A DNA stretch of 49,204 bases from assembly GCF_940670765.1 (NCBI RefSeq), contig NZ_CALNVW010000054.1, forward strand, positions 1-49,204, written 5' to 3'. Every line of letters starts with the position of its first letter. Position 1 is the stretch's first letter. Source of the stretch: Streptomyces sp. A 4/2. Its GTDB lineage: Bacteria > Actinomycetota > Actinomycetes > Streptomycetales > Streptomycetaceae. The position numbers and the translations under genes were made by a program. Below are positions 31,567 through 39,596 of this stretch, one piece after another. The notes beneath the pieces were generated by a model that was not told the DNA's origin, did not search any database, and saw only the letters and a list, made by a program, of their open reading frames with translations.

Positions 31567-32550
31567 ATGGGCACCTTCCACGGCCCCCCGTCCGTCGGCA
31601 TGCTGCTGCCGACCCGGGAGCAGGCCATCAACGGCACCTACGCCGCAGCGCCGCTGCTCGATTTCGCCCGGCAGGCCGAGCAGCTCGGCTTCGACTCGCT
31701 GTGGGCGGGCGACTCCCTGATCGCCCGGCCGCGCCTCGACCCGCTGGTCGTGCTGTCCGCGGCGGGCGCGGTCACCAGCCGGGTCACCCTCGGCACCGCC
31801 GCACTCACCCCGGCGCTCCGGCATCCACTCACCGGCGCGCACCTGGCCGCGAGCCTGGACCACGTCTGCGGCTCTCGGCTGGTGCTCGGCCTCGGCTCGG
31901 GCTTCCCGATGCCGGAGACCGAGGAGGAATTCGCCGCTGTCGGCGCCTCGTTCAAGGGCCGCGCGGGCCGTCTCGACGAGATCGTCTCGCTGTGGCGCAC
32001 CGCCTGGAAATCCGGTGAGCCCGGTGCCCCGACGGACTTCACCGGGACGCACTGGCAGGCCGAGGGACTCGACCGGCTGCCCGCCCCGCAGCGGCCGGGC
32101 GGTCCGCCGCTGTGGCTCGCGGGCAGTGACACCCCCCGGGTGCTGGAACGGGTGGCCCGGAAGTACGACGGCTGGCTCCCGTTCCTGCCCAGTGCGGAGA
32201 GCTACGGGGCGGCCTGGCGCCGCATCACGGAACTCACCGCCGAGGCGGGCCGCCCCGCCGACGCGGTCACTCCGGCCATGTACGCCACCATCACGGTCAA
32301 CGAGGACCCGGCGCGCGCACGTGCCGAGCTCGACCACTACATCACGCACTACTACGGGCGAACCCTGGAACAGATGGCGACGGTGCAGGCCTACGCCTGG
32401 GGCAGCGCCGAGGAGTGCGCCGACGCGCTCGCCGCGTACGTCCGCGCGGGGGCCCGCCACCTGATCGTACGGATCGGATCCCTGGACCCCGAGCCGCAGT
32501 TGAAGCAGATCGCCGACGTCGTACTGCCCCGTCTGAAGGAGATCCAGTGA
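31567..32550 (+). CDS. Luciferase-like (LLM) flavin/F420-dependent oxidoreductase
   Basis: TIM-barrel oxidoreductase of 327 aa in the LLM family: N-terminal strand SVGMLLPTRE, AEQLGFDSLWAGDSLIARPRLDPLV and the cofactor-binding VLGLGSGFPMPETEEEF region are typical. It uses either FMNH2 (supplied by a flavin reductase such as 3181) or F420; sequence alone does not decide. Its operon partners are PKS, ligase and thioesterase, so it may act on the acyl chain, by oxidation or enoyl reduction. Its stop overlaps the thioesterase start (GTGA). Confidence 0.88.
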   Translation: MGTFHGPPSVGMLLPTREQAINGTYAAAPLLDFARQAEQLGFDSLWAGDSLIARPRLDPLVVLSAAGAVTSRVTLGTAALTPALRHPLTGAHLAASLDHVCGSRLVLGLGSGFPMPETEEEFAAVGASFKGRAGRLDEIVSLWRTAWKSGEPGAPTDFTGTHWQAEGLDRLPAPQRPGGPPLWLAGSDTPRVLERVARKYDGWLPFLPSAESYGAAWRRITELTAEAGRPADAVTPAMYATITVNEDPARARAELDHYITHYYGRTLEQMATVQAYAWGSAEECADALAAYVRAGARHLIVRIGSLDPEPQLKQIADVVLPRLKEIQ

Positions 32551-33341
32551 GTGACACCATCGGTCAGAACATGTCCACGGCCGGGCACTGGTTCCACCCC
32601 GTCGAGCCGGATCCCGACGCGCGGATACGGCTGTTCCTGCTGCCGCACGCGGGCAGCGGCGCCATCATCTACCGGGACTGGCCGAGCCTGCTGCCGTCGG
32701 ACGTCACCGCTCAGGCCGTGACGCTGCCCGGACGGCACAACCGGCGTGAGGAAGAGACCTTCGCGGACTGGGACCCGCTGGTGGACGCCCTGTACGAGGC
32801 GGTGCTCGACGAGCTGGACGACGACCGGCCGTTCGCGTTCTTCGGCCACTGCCTCGGCGCGCAGCTGGCCTTCCGGGTGGCGGTCCGGCTCGAACAGGAA
32901 GGGGAGCGGAGGCCGCTGGCGATCGGCATGTCCGGCTGGTCACCGATCGGCTTCTACCAGCCGACCGAGGAACAGAGCCGGATGCCGGACGCCGAGATGC
33001 TGGAGTGGATCAAGAAGTTGGGCTCCTTCCCCGCCGAGGTCTACGACAACCCGGAGATGCTCGCCCTGGTGGTCCCGGCGCTCCGCGCCGACCTGCGGGT
33101 CTCCGCCCAGTACACCGACGATGGCGCGACGGTCTCCTGCCCGCTGGCGTCCTACGGCGGCAACGCCGACCCGTTGCAGGAGGACGCGGACGCGATGACC
33201 CACTGGGTCGACCGCAGCCCGCAGTACCTGGGGCACAACGAGTTCCCCGGCGGCCACTTCTACATCGACAACCACGCGCGGGCGGTGACCACGGACTTCA
33301 CCCGCCACCTGCAGCGCTTCGCGGCGGCCCTTACCCGCTGA
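32547..33341 (+). CDS. Type II thioesterase with Cys nucleophile
   Basis: Alpha/beta-hydrolase thioesterase of 264 aa (GrsT/RifR type) that would release or edit chains on carrier proteins. The nucleophile elbow reads FFGHCLGAQLAF, with Cys102 where nearly all family members have Ser. The lid region, the Asp in YGGNADPLQ and the His in FPGGHFYI complete the triad. GTG start at 32547 has GAAGGAG 5 nt upstream and overlaps the preceding stop. Cys-thioesterases are known to favour acyl transfer to nucleophiles over hydrolysis in some PKS systems, so transfer to an amine or carrier is worth considering. Confidence 0.9.
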   Translation: MSDTIGQNMSTAGHWFHPVEPDPDARIRLFLLPHAGSGAIIYRDWPSLLPSDVTAQAVTLPGRHNRREEETFADWDPLVDALYEAVLDELDDDRPFAFFGHCLGAQLAFRVAVRLEQEGERRPLAIGMSGWSPIGFYQPTEEQSRMPDAEMLEWIKKLGSFPAEVYDNPEMLALVVPALRADLRVSAQYTDDGATVSCPLASYGGNADPLQEDADAMTHWVDRSPQYLGHNEFPGGHFYIDNHARAVTTDFTRHLQRFAAALTR

Positions 33342-33431
33342 GCCTCTGCGCTCCGGACCCGCCCGTACCGATGACGACAGCCAGCGCCCGATGCACCGTT
33401 TGCACCCCCCATCGATCTGAGGAGCAACCGC

Positions 33432-34643
33432 ATGCTCAGCGACGCGACCGACGTTGCCGACTGGCCCTTCCCGCGCACCTGCCCCATGTCCCCTCCCCCG
33501 CAGCTGGGCGCCGGCTCGGACGTGCCGCCCCGCGCGGTACGTCTGCCGGCCGGGGCCGTGGACTCCCGGCTCGCCTGGCTCGTGACCCGGCACGCCGATG
33601 TGAAACAGGCCCTGGCGGATCCGCGGTTGAGCGCGGACGAGACCTTGCCGGGCGCACCGGTACGGATCCAGATCCCGCCGGGCGAGCGGGCGAGCTCGTT
33701 CCTGCGGATGGACGACCCGGAGCACAACAAGCTGCGCTCGCTGATCACTTCGGACTTCACCGCGCGCCGCTCACGGCGCCTGGAGCCGGACATCAGGCAG
33801 CTCATCGACGACCTGCTCGACGGCCTGGAGGCCACGGAGGAGAAGCCCACCGACCTGTGCGAGGCCTTCTCCAGCCGGCTGCCGACCCTGGTCATCGCCC
33901 GGCTCCTGGGCGTGCCCGCAGAGCACAACCACTTCTTCGTCGATGTCACCCGGCGTACCTTGGCGCAGGACGACTTCGAGCAGTCCTACGCCGCCTACCA
34001 GGAGATGACCGCTTTCCTGACCGGCCTCGCCGAGGAGAAGGCGGCCCGTCCCGCGGACGACCTGATGAGCCGGCTGGCCTCCAAGCACCTGGCGAGCGGC
34101 GCCATCACCCTGGACGAACTGGTGGGCATCGCCCGGCTGGTGCTGGTCGCCGGCCATGAGACGACCACCAACCAGATCGCCCTGAGCACGCTCAGCCTGC
34201 TCCTCGACGACGAACTGCGCACCGAGGTGTTCCGCGACGACGCCAAGCTGCTGCCCCAGTACGTCGAGGAGTCGGTGCGCTTCTGGTCGATCTCGCAGGA
34301 CGCGATCGTCCGGCTGGTCATGGAGGACCTGGAGCTGGGCGGCGTCTCCATGGCCGCGGGCGATGCCGTGGTGATCTCCATCCCGGCCGGCAACCACGAC
34401 ACGGCCGTCTTCCCCGATGCCGGGCGCATCGATGTGCACCGCGACAGCAGCGACCACATGCAGTGGGGCTTCGGGGCGCACTACTGCCTGGGCGCCCCGC
34501 TGGCCCGCCTCGAACTCGAACTCGCCCTCAAGGAGCTGTTCAGGCGCTTCCCGACGCTGCGTCTGGGCTGCGACCGGGACAGCATTCCCTTCCGCCGGAA
34601 CACGGTCTTCTACGGACTGACCGCGCTCCCCGTCACCTGGTAG
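33432..34643 (+). CDS. Cytochrome P450 (PKS operon)
   Basis: P450 of 403 aa: I-helix AGHETTTNQIALSTL, substrate-access segment ESVRFWSISQDAIVR and heme loop WGFGAHYCLGAPLAR with Cys near residue 352. The whole C-terminal half resembles the P450 at 59 (both have WSISQD and FRxNTxxYGL near the C-terminus), so the two came from duplication or act on related substrates. GAGGAG lies 8 nt before the ATG. No ferredoxin gene is present. Expected to hydroxylate or desaturate the alkyl chain. Confidence 0.93.
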   Translation: MLSDATDVADWPFPRTCPMSPPPQLGAGSDVPPRAVRLPAGAVDSRLAWLVTRHADVKQALADPRLSADETLPGAPVRIQIPPGERASSFLRMDDPEHNKLRSLITSDFTARRSRRLEPDIRQLIDDLLDGLEATEEKPTDLCEAFSSRLPTLVIARLLGVPAEHNHFFVDVTRRTLAQDDFEQSYAAYQEMTAFLTGLAEEKAARPADDLMSRLASKHLASGAITLDELVGIARLVLVAGHETTTNQIALSTLSLLLDDELRTEVFRDDAKLLPQYVEESVRFWSISQDAIVRLVMEDLELGGVSMAAGDAVVISIPAGNHDTAVFPDAGRIDVHRDSSDHMQWGFGAHYCLGAPLARLELELALKELFRRFPTLRLGCDRDSIPFRRNTVFYGLTALPVTW

Positions 34644-34648
34644 GCCTC

Positions 34649-35479
34649 ATGCCCTTCCTCACCGTCAAGGACGGCACTCAGCTCTTCTACAACGACTGGG
34701 GAACCGGCCGTCCGGTGGTGTTCCTCGGTACGGCGATGATGAACTCCCGCATGTGGGAGTTCCAGGCGCCCCGTCTGGCGCAGCGCGGCCTGCGCTGCAT
34801 CACCTACGACCGGCGCGGCTTCGGCCGCTCGGACCGGCCGTGGGAGGGCTACGACTACGACACCCTCGCGGACGATCTCGCCGGCCTCATCGACCACTTG
34901 GGACTGCGCGAGATCACGCTCGTCGGGTATGCGATGGGCGGCGGAGAGGCGGTGCGCTATCTGTCCCGGCACGGTTCGGGACGTGTCGCCCGCCTGGCGC
35001 TGGTCAGCTCCACCACGCCGTATCTGATGCGGGCACCGGACAACCCGGACGGCCTGGACCTGGCCGTCTTCGAGCAGATCGCCGACGGCATGACGAGGGA
35101 CCGGGCCCGCTTCGTCGCGGAGCTGACGGGTCCCTTCTTCGGCGGCCCCGGGGCCGATCCGCAGGACCTGCCGATCTCGTCCGAGCTGGCCCACTGGCTG
35201 GCGCAGACCGCACTGGACAGTTCGCCGCGCGCCTCGGTGGAGGTCTACCGCACCCTGTTCACGGAAGACCTGCGCGAGGACGTGCGCGGCGTGGACCTGC
35301 CGACGCTGATCGTGCACGGGGACGGGGACATGGGGGCGCCCTTCGAGCTGTGCGCGCGGAAGACCGCGCCGCTGATTTCCGGGAGCCGTCTCGTCGTGTA
35401 CGAGGGCGCCGCGCACGGCCTGTTCGCGACACACGCGGACCGGCTGAACGAGGAGCTGCTGGCGTTCGCGGGGGCGTGA
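34649..35479 (+). CDS. Alpha/beta-hydrolase-fold protein lacking the catalytic Ser
   Basis: Protein of 276 aa resembling cofactor-free haloperoxidases/esterases of the alpha/beta hydrolase family. It keeps the HG-loop region, the Asp in LIVHGDGDMGAP and the His in EGAAHGLF, but the nucleophile elbow reads LVGYAMGGGE: Ala95 (GCG) where the family has Ser (TCG needs one base change). It may be a non-hydrolytic catalyst (for example cyclase, lyase or isomerase, as known for some Ser-less members), a binding protein or inactive. ATG at 34649 lies 5 nt after the P450 stop, and its start region is coupled to that gene. Last gene of the PKS operon. Confidence 0.88.
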   Translation: MPFLTVKDGTQLFYNDWGTGRPVVFLGTAMMNSRMWEFQAPRLAQRGLRCITYDRRGFGRSDRPWEGYDYDTLADDLAGLIDHLGLREITLVGYAMGGGEAVRYLSRHGSGRVARLALVSSTTPYLMRAPDNPDGLDLAVFEQIADGMTRDRARFVAELTGPFFGGPGADPQDLPISSELAHWLAQTALDSSPRASVEVYRTLFTEDLREDVRGVDLPTLIVHGDGDMGAPFELCARKTAPLISGSRLVVYEGAAHGLFATHADRLNEELLAFAGA

Positions 35480-35562
35480 GACCGTCCGGGGTCCGGGTGC
35501 GTGGGGCCCCGGCGGTCTCCGGCTGCGCGGTGCGGGTACGAGTGACCGGAAGCGATGCCGCA

Positions 35563-35605
35563 GGCGGGCAGCGGCGGGGGCCGGGGCCCCGGCTGCGTGC
35601 CCGCC
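35563..35605. terminator. GC-rich terminator between convergent hydrolase and TetR genes
   Basis: Outer arms GGCGGGCA (35563-35570) and TGCCCGCC (35598-35605) enclose a 14-bp self-complementary core at 35580-35593. Confidence 0.5.
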
Positions 35606-35617
35606 GGGACGGTGTGT

Positions 35618-36196
35618 TCAGACCATGGCGAGCCGGTCCACCAGGAGCTCCACCCTCGGCTCGGTGTCCTCCGGCGGCAGCCGTCCGGCCCGGGTCAGGG
35701 TGGCCAGCCCGTGGAGGGCCGCCCAGAACGTCTCGGTGAACAGCCCGGGGTGGACGCCGTCCCCGGCGACCTCGCCGAGGCTCTCCAGCAGCGCGGCGAA
35801 GGCGTCCTTGAGAGGCGCCGGGGTGTCCTCGTGCGCGAACGCCAGGCCGCCGTCGAGCTGGAATATGGCGTCGTAGACCGCAGGGTTGCGTTCGGCGAAG
35901 CCGAGGTAGGCGCGGGCGAGGGCGGCGACCCGGGCGCGCGGGCCGTCCGCGACGGAAGCCGCGGTGCGCACCGCCGCGGCCAACTCGGCCGCGCCTTCTA
36001 GGGCGACGGCGCCGATGATCTCCCGTTTGCCGCGGAAGTGGCTGTAGAGGACGGGCTGGCTGTATTCGATGCGCTCGGCGAGCCGGCGGGTGGTGACCGC
36101 GTCCCAGCCCTGCTGCTCGGCGAGTTCGCGGGCTGTCGCCACGATGAGGCGCTCGCGCTCCGCCCGTTCGCGCTGCTTGCGTTCCTGAACCGACAT
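35618..36196 (-). CDS. TetR-family repressor
   Basis: TetR regulator of 192 aa. The N-terminal helix-turn-helix (LIVATARELAEQQGWDAVTTRRLAERIEYSQPVLYSHFRGKREII) is clear; the C-terminal ligand domain with AYLGFAERNPAVYDAIFQLD resembles the WHG/TetR_C_33 type. It is transcribed away from the DUF1772-like gene, with three related palindromes in the 90-bp gap, the closest just 10 bp before its own ATG. It therefore probably represses itself and the divergent gene. No good ribosome site is visible; translation may be leaderless or weak. It probably marks the right border of the core cluster. Confidence 0.92.
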   Translation of the reverse strand: MSVQERKQRERAERERLIVATARELAEQQGWDAVTTRRLAERIEYSQPVLYSHFRGKREIIGAVALEGAAELAAAVRTAASVADGPRARVAALARAYLGFAERNPAVYDAIFQLDGGLAFAHEDTPAPLKDAFAALLESLGEVAGDGVHPGLFTETFWAALHGLATLTRAGRLPPEDTEPRVELLVDRLAMV

Positions 36197-36205
36197 GACT
36201 CGATC

Positions 36206-36269
36206 CTAGCACCGCTAGACAAGTGAGCGGCGGTAGCGCTAGCGTTGCCTCATCACCTAGCGGCGCTAT
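36206..36269. promoter_or_regulatory. Three TetR-operator-like palindromes in a divergent promoter
   Basis: CTAGC-ACC-GCTAG at 36206-36218, TAGCGCTA at 36234-36241 and TAGCG-G-CGCTA at 36258-36268 share the TAGC/GCTA half-site. They fill the space between the TetR gene and the DUF1772-like gene. Confidence 0.65.
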
Positions 36270-36286
36270 ATTCCAGAGGGGTCGTC

Positions 36287-36730
36287 ATGCTCGACGCACT
36301 TGAGGTCGTCACCACCGTGGTCGTCGGCGTGATGGTGGGGGTGGAGTTCTCCGTCGCCTTCGTCATGAACCCGATTTTCAACGCCCTCCCGGAGGACAGC
36401 GGCCAGCTCGGCCACGCCCACGGGGGCCGGATGCTCGGCGCCGTCATGCCGTTCTGGTACATCGGCTCGCTCGTCCTCGTCGCGGTCTGGGCCGTCGCCG
36501 GACGGCACCACGGCACCGGCCTCGTCGTCACCGCCGGCGCGCTGCTGCTCCTCAGCGTGGTCATGTCGATCCTGCTGCTCGTCCCGATCAACAACCGGAA
36601 CAAGACGTGGACCCCTGACAACCGGCCCGCCGACTGGAAGCAGCAGATGAACCGCTGGAACCGCTTCCACTACCTCCGCGTCGCCGTCATCATCGCCGCC
36701 TTCGCCCTGCTGGTCGCCGCCCTCGTCTGA
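36287..36730 (+). CDS. DUF1772-like small membrane protein
   Basis: Membrane protein of 147 aa with four predicted helices (about 5-27, 58-78, 83-103, 126-147) and the central polar segment INNRNKTWTPDNRPADWKQQMNRWNRFHYLR. This layout matches the DUF1772/anthrone-oxygenase-like family, often found beside TetR genes. The ATG at 36287 has AGAGGGG 6 nt upstream. Probably controlled by the divergent TetR. Function unknown; a membrane stress or redox role is possible. Confidence 0.8.
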   Translation: MLDALEVVTTVVVGVMVGVEFSVAFVMNPIFNALPEDSGQLGHAHGGRMLGAVMPFWYIGSLVLVAVWAVAGRHHGTGLVVTAGALLLLSVVMSILLLVPINNRNKTWTPDNRPADWKQQMNRWNRFHYLRVAVIIAAFALLVAALV

Positions 36731-36776
36731 CCTCGCGGCCGACCTCGCGGCCGACTCCGCGGCCGACTCCGCGTCG
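36729..36776. repeat. 12-bp tandem repeat after the DUF1772-like gene
   Basis: Four consecutive 12-bp units: GACCTCGCGGCC twice, then GACTCCGCGGCC and GACTCCGCGTCG. A further short repeat, GCGTCGGTGGC, follows twice. The gap 36731-37030 also has two copies of CCGGCATCCGGG and the palindrome at 36946; I see no gene in it. Confidence 0.7.
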
Positions 36777-36945
36777 GTGGCGCGTCGGTGGCGCACGAGC
36801 CCCGCTCCCCCGGGCGGCAACTCAACGCTGCCCTCAGCCGCCGAAATCCCGGCATCCGGGAGTGCTTCCGGCATCCGGGGGTGCAGCTGCCGGTCAGATC
36901 CCACCACTGCGATCCCGACGAACCACGCCCCGCGATCAGCCGCGT

Positions 36946-36975
36946 CCGTGCGGGGCCTGATCAGGCCCCGCACGG
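36946..36975. promoter_or_regulatory. 30-bp perfect palindrome upstream of the DUF4267-like gene
   Basis: Positions 36946-36960 are the exact reverse complement of 36961-36975, with no loop, centred on TGATCA. It lies 56 bp before the next start codon. It could be a terminator for the upstream gene or an operator for the downstream one. Confidence 0.5.
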
Positions 36976-37030
36976 CTCAGCAAGCTCCACGAAACTCACC
37001 AGGCCGACGAAGAATCGCAAGGGAAGAACA

Positions 37031-37456
37031 ATGTCGCTGAAGAACGTCAACACCGTCCTGGCCACCGCCTTCATCCTCTTCATCCTCTGGTTCGGGACGG
37101 AGTTCATCCTGAGCCCGGAGACGACGGCGCCGAGCTTCGGCCTGCCGATCTGGCCGTCCGGCGACGGCGGCGGCTTCCTGATCATCAAGGGAATCCGCGA
37201 TGTCGTCCTGGCCCTGGTCCTGGGCATCCTGCTGATGACGGGCCACCGCCGGGCGCTGGGCTGGGTGCTGCTGGTGGAGGCCCTCGCCGCGTACGGCGAC
37301 ATGACCACCGTGCTGGCCCACCACGGCTCCGTGGCCACCGCGCTCGGCGTCCACGGCCTGACCGCGACACTGATGGTGGTCAACGGCCTGCTGATCATGC
37401 GCGAGACCCGCGAGGCCGCGGTCGTTCCGGCAACACCCGCCCCGCAGCCCGCCTGA
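37031..37456 (+). CDS. DUF4267-like small membrane protein
   Basis: Membrane protein of 141 aa with four helices and the family-type segment FGLPIWPSGDGGGFLIIKGIRDVVLALVLGILLMTGHRRALGWVLLVEALAAYGDM. This resembles DUF4267 proteins of unknown function. AAGGGAAG lies 7 nt before the ATG. Located after the DUF1772-like gene but separated by 300 nt with a large palindrome, so co-transcription is uncertain. Confidence 0.78.
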   Translation: MSLKNVNTVLATAFILFILWFGTEFILSPETTAPSFGLPIWPSGDGGGFLIIKGIRDVVLALVLGILLMTGHRRALGWVLLVEALAAYGDMTTVLAHHGSVATALGVHGLTATLMVVNGLLIMRETREAAVVPATPAPQPA

Positions 37457-37576
37457 CGCTCGCCCGATCCGCTCACCCCGGAGGAAGCCGACCGCCGCCG
37501 GCGCCTCCAGAAAGCTCGGGCCTTGCTCGGACGACCTCGGTGGTCTCGCCCTTCGAGAGGGGCGTCCATGAGACTG

Positions 37577-38275
37577 CTAGCGGCTCCTACGGGGCCGGGG
37601 AACCTTCGCCAGCAGCTCCCACAACGGCTGCCCGGAGCCGGCCCAGGCGGCGAGCGTGCGCCGGTCGGCCAGGTGCATGTGCAACTGCGCGGCCAGGGGC
37701 GCGCAGCGCGCGGAGAACCGCCCGTTGGTGACCACCAGGACGACGTCGGCGCCGTAGAGCTGCCGCGCGCAGCCGTTGACCCGCTGAAGGTCCGGTGTAC
37801 CGACCGCCGAGCCCTTGTCGCCGGCCTTGCGGTGCTTGCACTGGATGACCCAGGTGCGCCCCAGGGGGTCGGTGGCCAGCACGTCCGCCCCGTTGTCCCC
37901 GGCGCCGCCGATCTGCCGGGCGTCGTCGCAACCGTCGCGGCGCATCAGGTCACGTACCGCGTACTCGAAGTCCCGGTGGTGCAGAGCATCCAGCTGCCCC
38001 AGCCCGTAGCGCAGGCCCTGCTGCCGTGTCCGCTCCCACAGCAGTGCTTGCCTACGGCGGTGTGCCCACACGGTGACGGCAGCCACCGCACCGGCCCCCA
38101 GCGCGATCAGCACCCACGGATTCGCCGACAGCCAGGAGACCAGCGCCGACACCAGGGTGAAGCCCACGACGCCGGCGACCGCCAGACCGATCAGGATCAG
38201 CTGGCCGCGCTCCCGCCGCTGACGCTTGCTCGGGCGCCGTTTCCTGGGCCGTCGTGCAGGCGAACGTCGTGCCAT
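37577..38275 (-). CDS. Membrane-anchored Mrr-like restriction endonuclease domain protein
   Basis: Protein of 232 aa. A strongly basic N-terminus (1-25) leads into two hydrophobic helices (about 26-48 and 53-68), then an Mrr/PD-(D/E)xK nuclease domain: DFEYAVRDLMRRDG, GGAGDNGADVLATDPLGRTWVIQCKHRK (Asp and Gln-x-Lys catalytic motif) and LVVTNGRFSARC. Such proteins may cut modified or foreign DNA at the membrane. No methyltransferase gene is nearby, as expected for a modification-dependent nuclease. The second ATG (38275) is used; the first is one codon earlier. Confidence 0.85.
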   Translation of the reverse strand: MARRSPARRPRKRRPSKRQRRERGQLILIGLAVAGVVGFTLVSALVSWLSANPWVLIALGAGAVAAVTVWAHRRRQALLWERTRQQGLRYGLGQLDALHHRDFEYAVRDLMRRDGCDDARQIGGAGDNGADVLATDPLGRTWVIQCKHRKAGDKGSAVGTPDLQRVNGCARQLYGADVVLVVTNGRFSARCAPLAAQLHMHLADRRTLAAWAGSGQPLWELLAKVPRPRRSR

Positions 38276-38563
38276 CACCTCTCACCACCGTGGAAGGGGA
38301 ACCGCTGCGTTCCGTCCGCCCGGCTGTACGGCTTGGTCCACGGCACCCGGTCTCCCCCTCGACACGCTCTGCTGGTGACCCTCCATCGTGGCACCGTCCG
38401 CTGACAGCGCGTCAGGCAATGTGGATCACCGGCCGGAAAGAAGCAGCTGAATCCAGCCGCACCATCGCCAACTGGTCAGTAGAGGAACGAACTTGGACGT
38501 TGGCTGACAGTGGTGCCGTCTACGGTGATGAGGCGCCTGGACTTCCCACCGCACCACTCGCGC

Positions 38564-39124
38564 CTACGGGCGTTGCTTCCACGCGGCCCGGGTGAGTTCG
38601 TACTCGACCTCACCGTGCTCGGAGCCCTCGATCGCCTCGGGCCAGTCCCCGGTGAAGTTCCGGACGAACGACAGGCCCGACTTCTCCATCACCCGCCGGG
38701 ATCCCGCGTTGACCGCCATGGTGTTCGCGGTCACCCGCTCCACTCCGAGATCCGTGAATCCCTTGTGGATCAGGGCCCGTGACCCCTCCGTGGCGTAACC
38801 ATTGCCCCAGGCGGCCTTGTGCAGCCGGTAGCCGAGTTCGACCACGGCGGGGCTGTGGTCGTCCAGGGGCCGGAATTCGAACCAGCCCAGGAAGGCCCCG
38901 GTCCCCCTCTCCTCGGCCGCCCAGTAGCCACGGGTCCCGGTACACGGGTGGTCGTGCAGGAGTCCGGGCAGGGTCCGTGCCCGGGTCGCCTCGTGGCTCG
39001 TCGGCCGACCGCCGTTGATGAAGCGCATGACGTCGGGGTCGTTGTCCAGCGCGAACAGCGGGTCCACGTCGGCCTGGGTGAACGCGCGCAGCACCAGCCG
39101 ATCGGTCTCCAGGAAGATATGCAT
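38564..39124 (-). CDS. GNAT acetyltransferase (RimJ/RimL-like)
   Basis: N-acetyltransferase of 186 aa: N-terminal TDRLVLRAFTQADVDPLFAL, acetyl-CoA binding AAWGNGYATEGSRALIHKGF and C-terminal NAGSRRVMEKSGLSFVRNF are all in the right order for RimJ-type enzymes. Substrate unknown; could be a protein N-terminus or a small amine. ATG 39124 has only a weak GAAGA upstream. The region 38276-38563 between it and the Mrr gene has no gene that I can support. Confidence 0.88.
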   Translation of the reverse strand: MHIFLETDRLVLRAFTQADVDPLFALDNDPDVMRFINGGRPTSHEATRARTLPGLLHDHPCTGTRGYWAAEERGTGAFLGWFEFRPLDDHSPAVVELGYRLHKAAWGNGYATEGSRALIHKGFTDLGVERVTANTMAVNAGSRRVMEKSGLSFVRNFTGDWPEAIEGSEHGEVEYELTRAAWKQRP

Positions 39125-39187
39125 GCCGAGATCTTCGCGACCGGCAGCCGGTGTGACCAGCGAATATCCGCGGCATACCCGGCCCCC

Positions 39188-39217
39188 GCCGGCACGTGTG
39201 CTTGACCGTCAGCCGCT
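39188..39217 (+). repeat. 30-bp direct repeat, copy 1
   Basis: Identical over 30 bp to 49174-49203. It contains the first TCAG unit of the SARP-type operator that precedes tRNA-like copy 2. See the finding on the flanking repeat. Confidence 0.9.
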
Positions 39218-39253
39218 CGTCAGTGGGGTGTCAGGGGGTGGGGGCATGCTTAT
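39209..39253 (+). promoter_or_regulatory. SARP-type promoter driving tRNA-like copy 2
   Basis: TCAG at 39209, 39220 and 39231, exactly 11 bp apart. A GCTTAT -10-like box at 39248-39253 starts 17 nt after the third TCAG, the same offset as in the promoter of copy 1. Apart from these elements the upstream sequences differ, so the arrangement is conserved more than the surrounding DNA. Confidence 0.7.
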
Positions 39254-39303
39254 GGATGTCGGAAGGGAACGGCACGGGAAACCGGATCGTCCCCCCAGGA
39301 CAG

Positions 39304-39390
39304 GGAGAGGTGCCCGGAGTGGTTTATCGGGGACCGGAGCACGCTTCAGTCGGGCGAAAGCCTGCGCAGGTTCGAATCCTGCCCTCTCCG
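39304..39390 (+). tRNA. tRNASer-like RNA, copy 2, with atypical anticodon arm
   Basis: Same 87-nt design as 8667-8753. Acceptor stem, discriminator G, D-arm, the odd central hairpin and T-arm are identical; differences fall at the 3' side of the variable arm (CCCACG in copy 1, CCTGCG here). In fold A this turns one G-C pair into G-U and keeps the hairpin. CCA is not encoded. It is a free-standing unit with its own promoter and terminator, which shows that the RNA itself, not a downstream gene, is the product. Confidence 0.72.
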
Positions 39391-39399
39391 CACAGGACA

Positions 39400-39422
39400 C
39401 CGGCCCGCCACTGGCGGGCCGG
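39400..39422 (+). terminator. Terminator of tRNA-like copy 2
   Basis: Perfect 10-bp inverted repeat (39400-39409 with 39413-39422), 3-nt ACT loop, starting 10 nt after the RNA's 3' end and followed by TTCTG. The rest of 39423-39596 shows no gene. Confidence 0.75.
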
Positions 39423-39596
39423 TTCTGCGTCGTCCCCGATCATGCCCGGTCAGGGCTCGCAGACCCGGGCGGGCCGGCCTCCTCCCCGCCGACCGTCATG
39501 CGGATGCTGCGTGAGCTCGATGAACGCGTGGCCGTCGTGCGGCCGGATCACTCACGAAGAGCGGGTTCCTTGCACGGGGCGGTCACGGTGTCTCGG

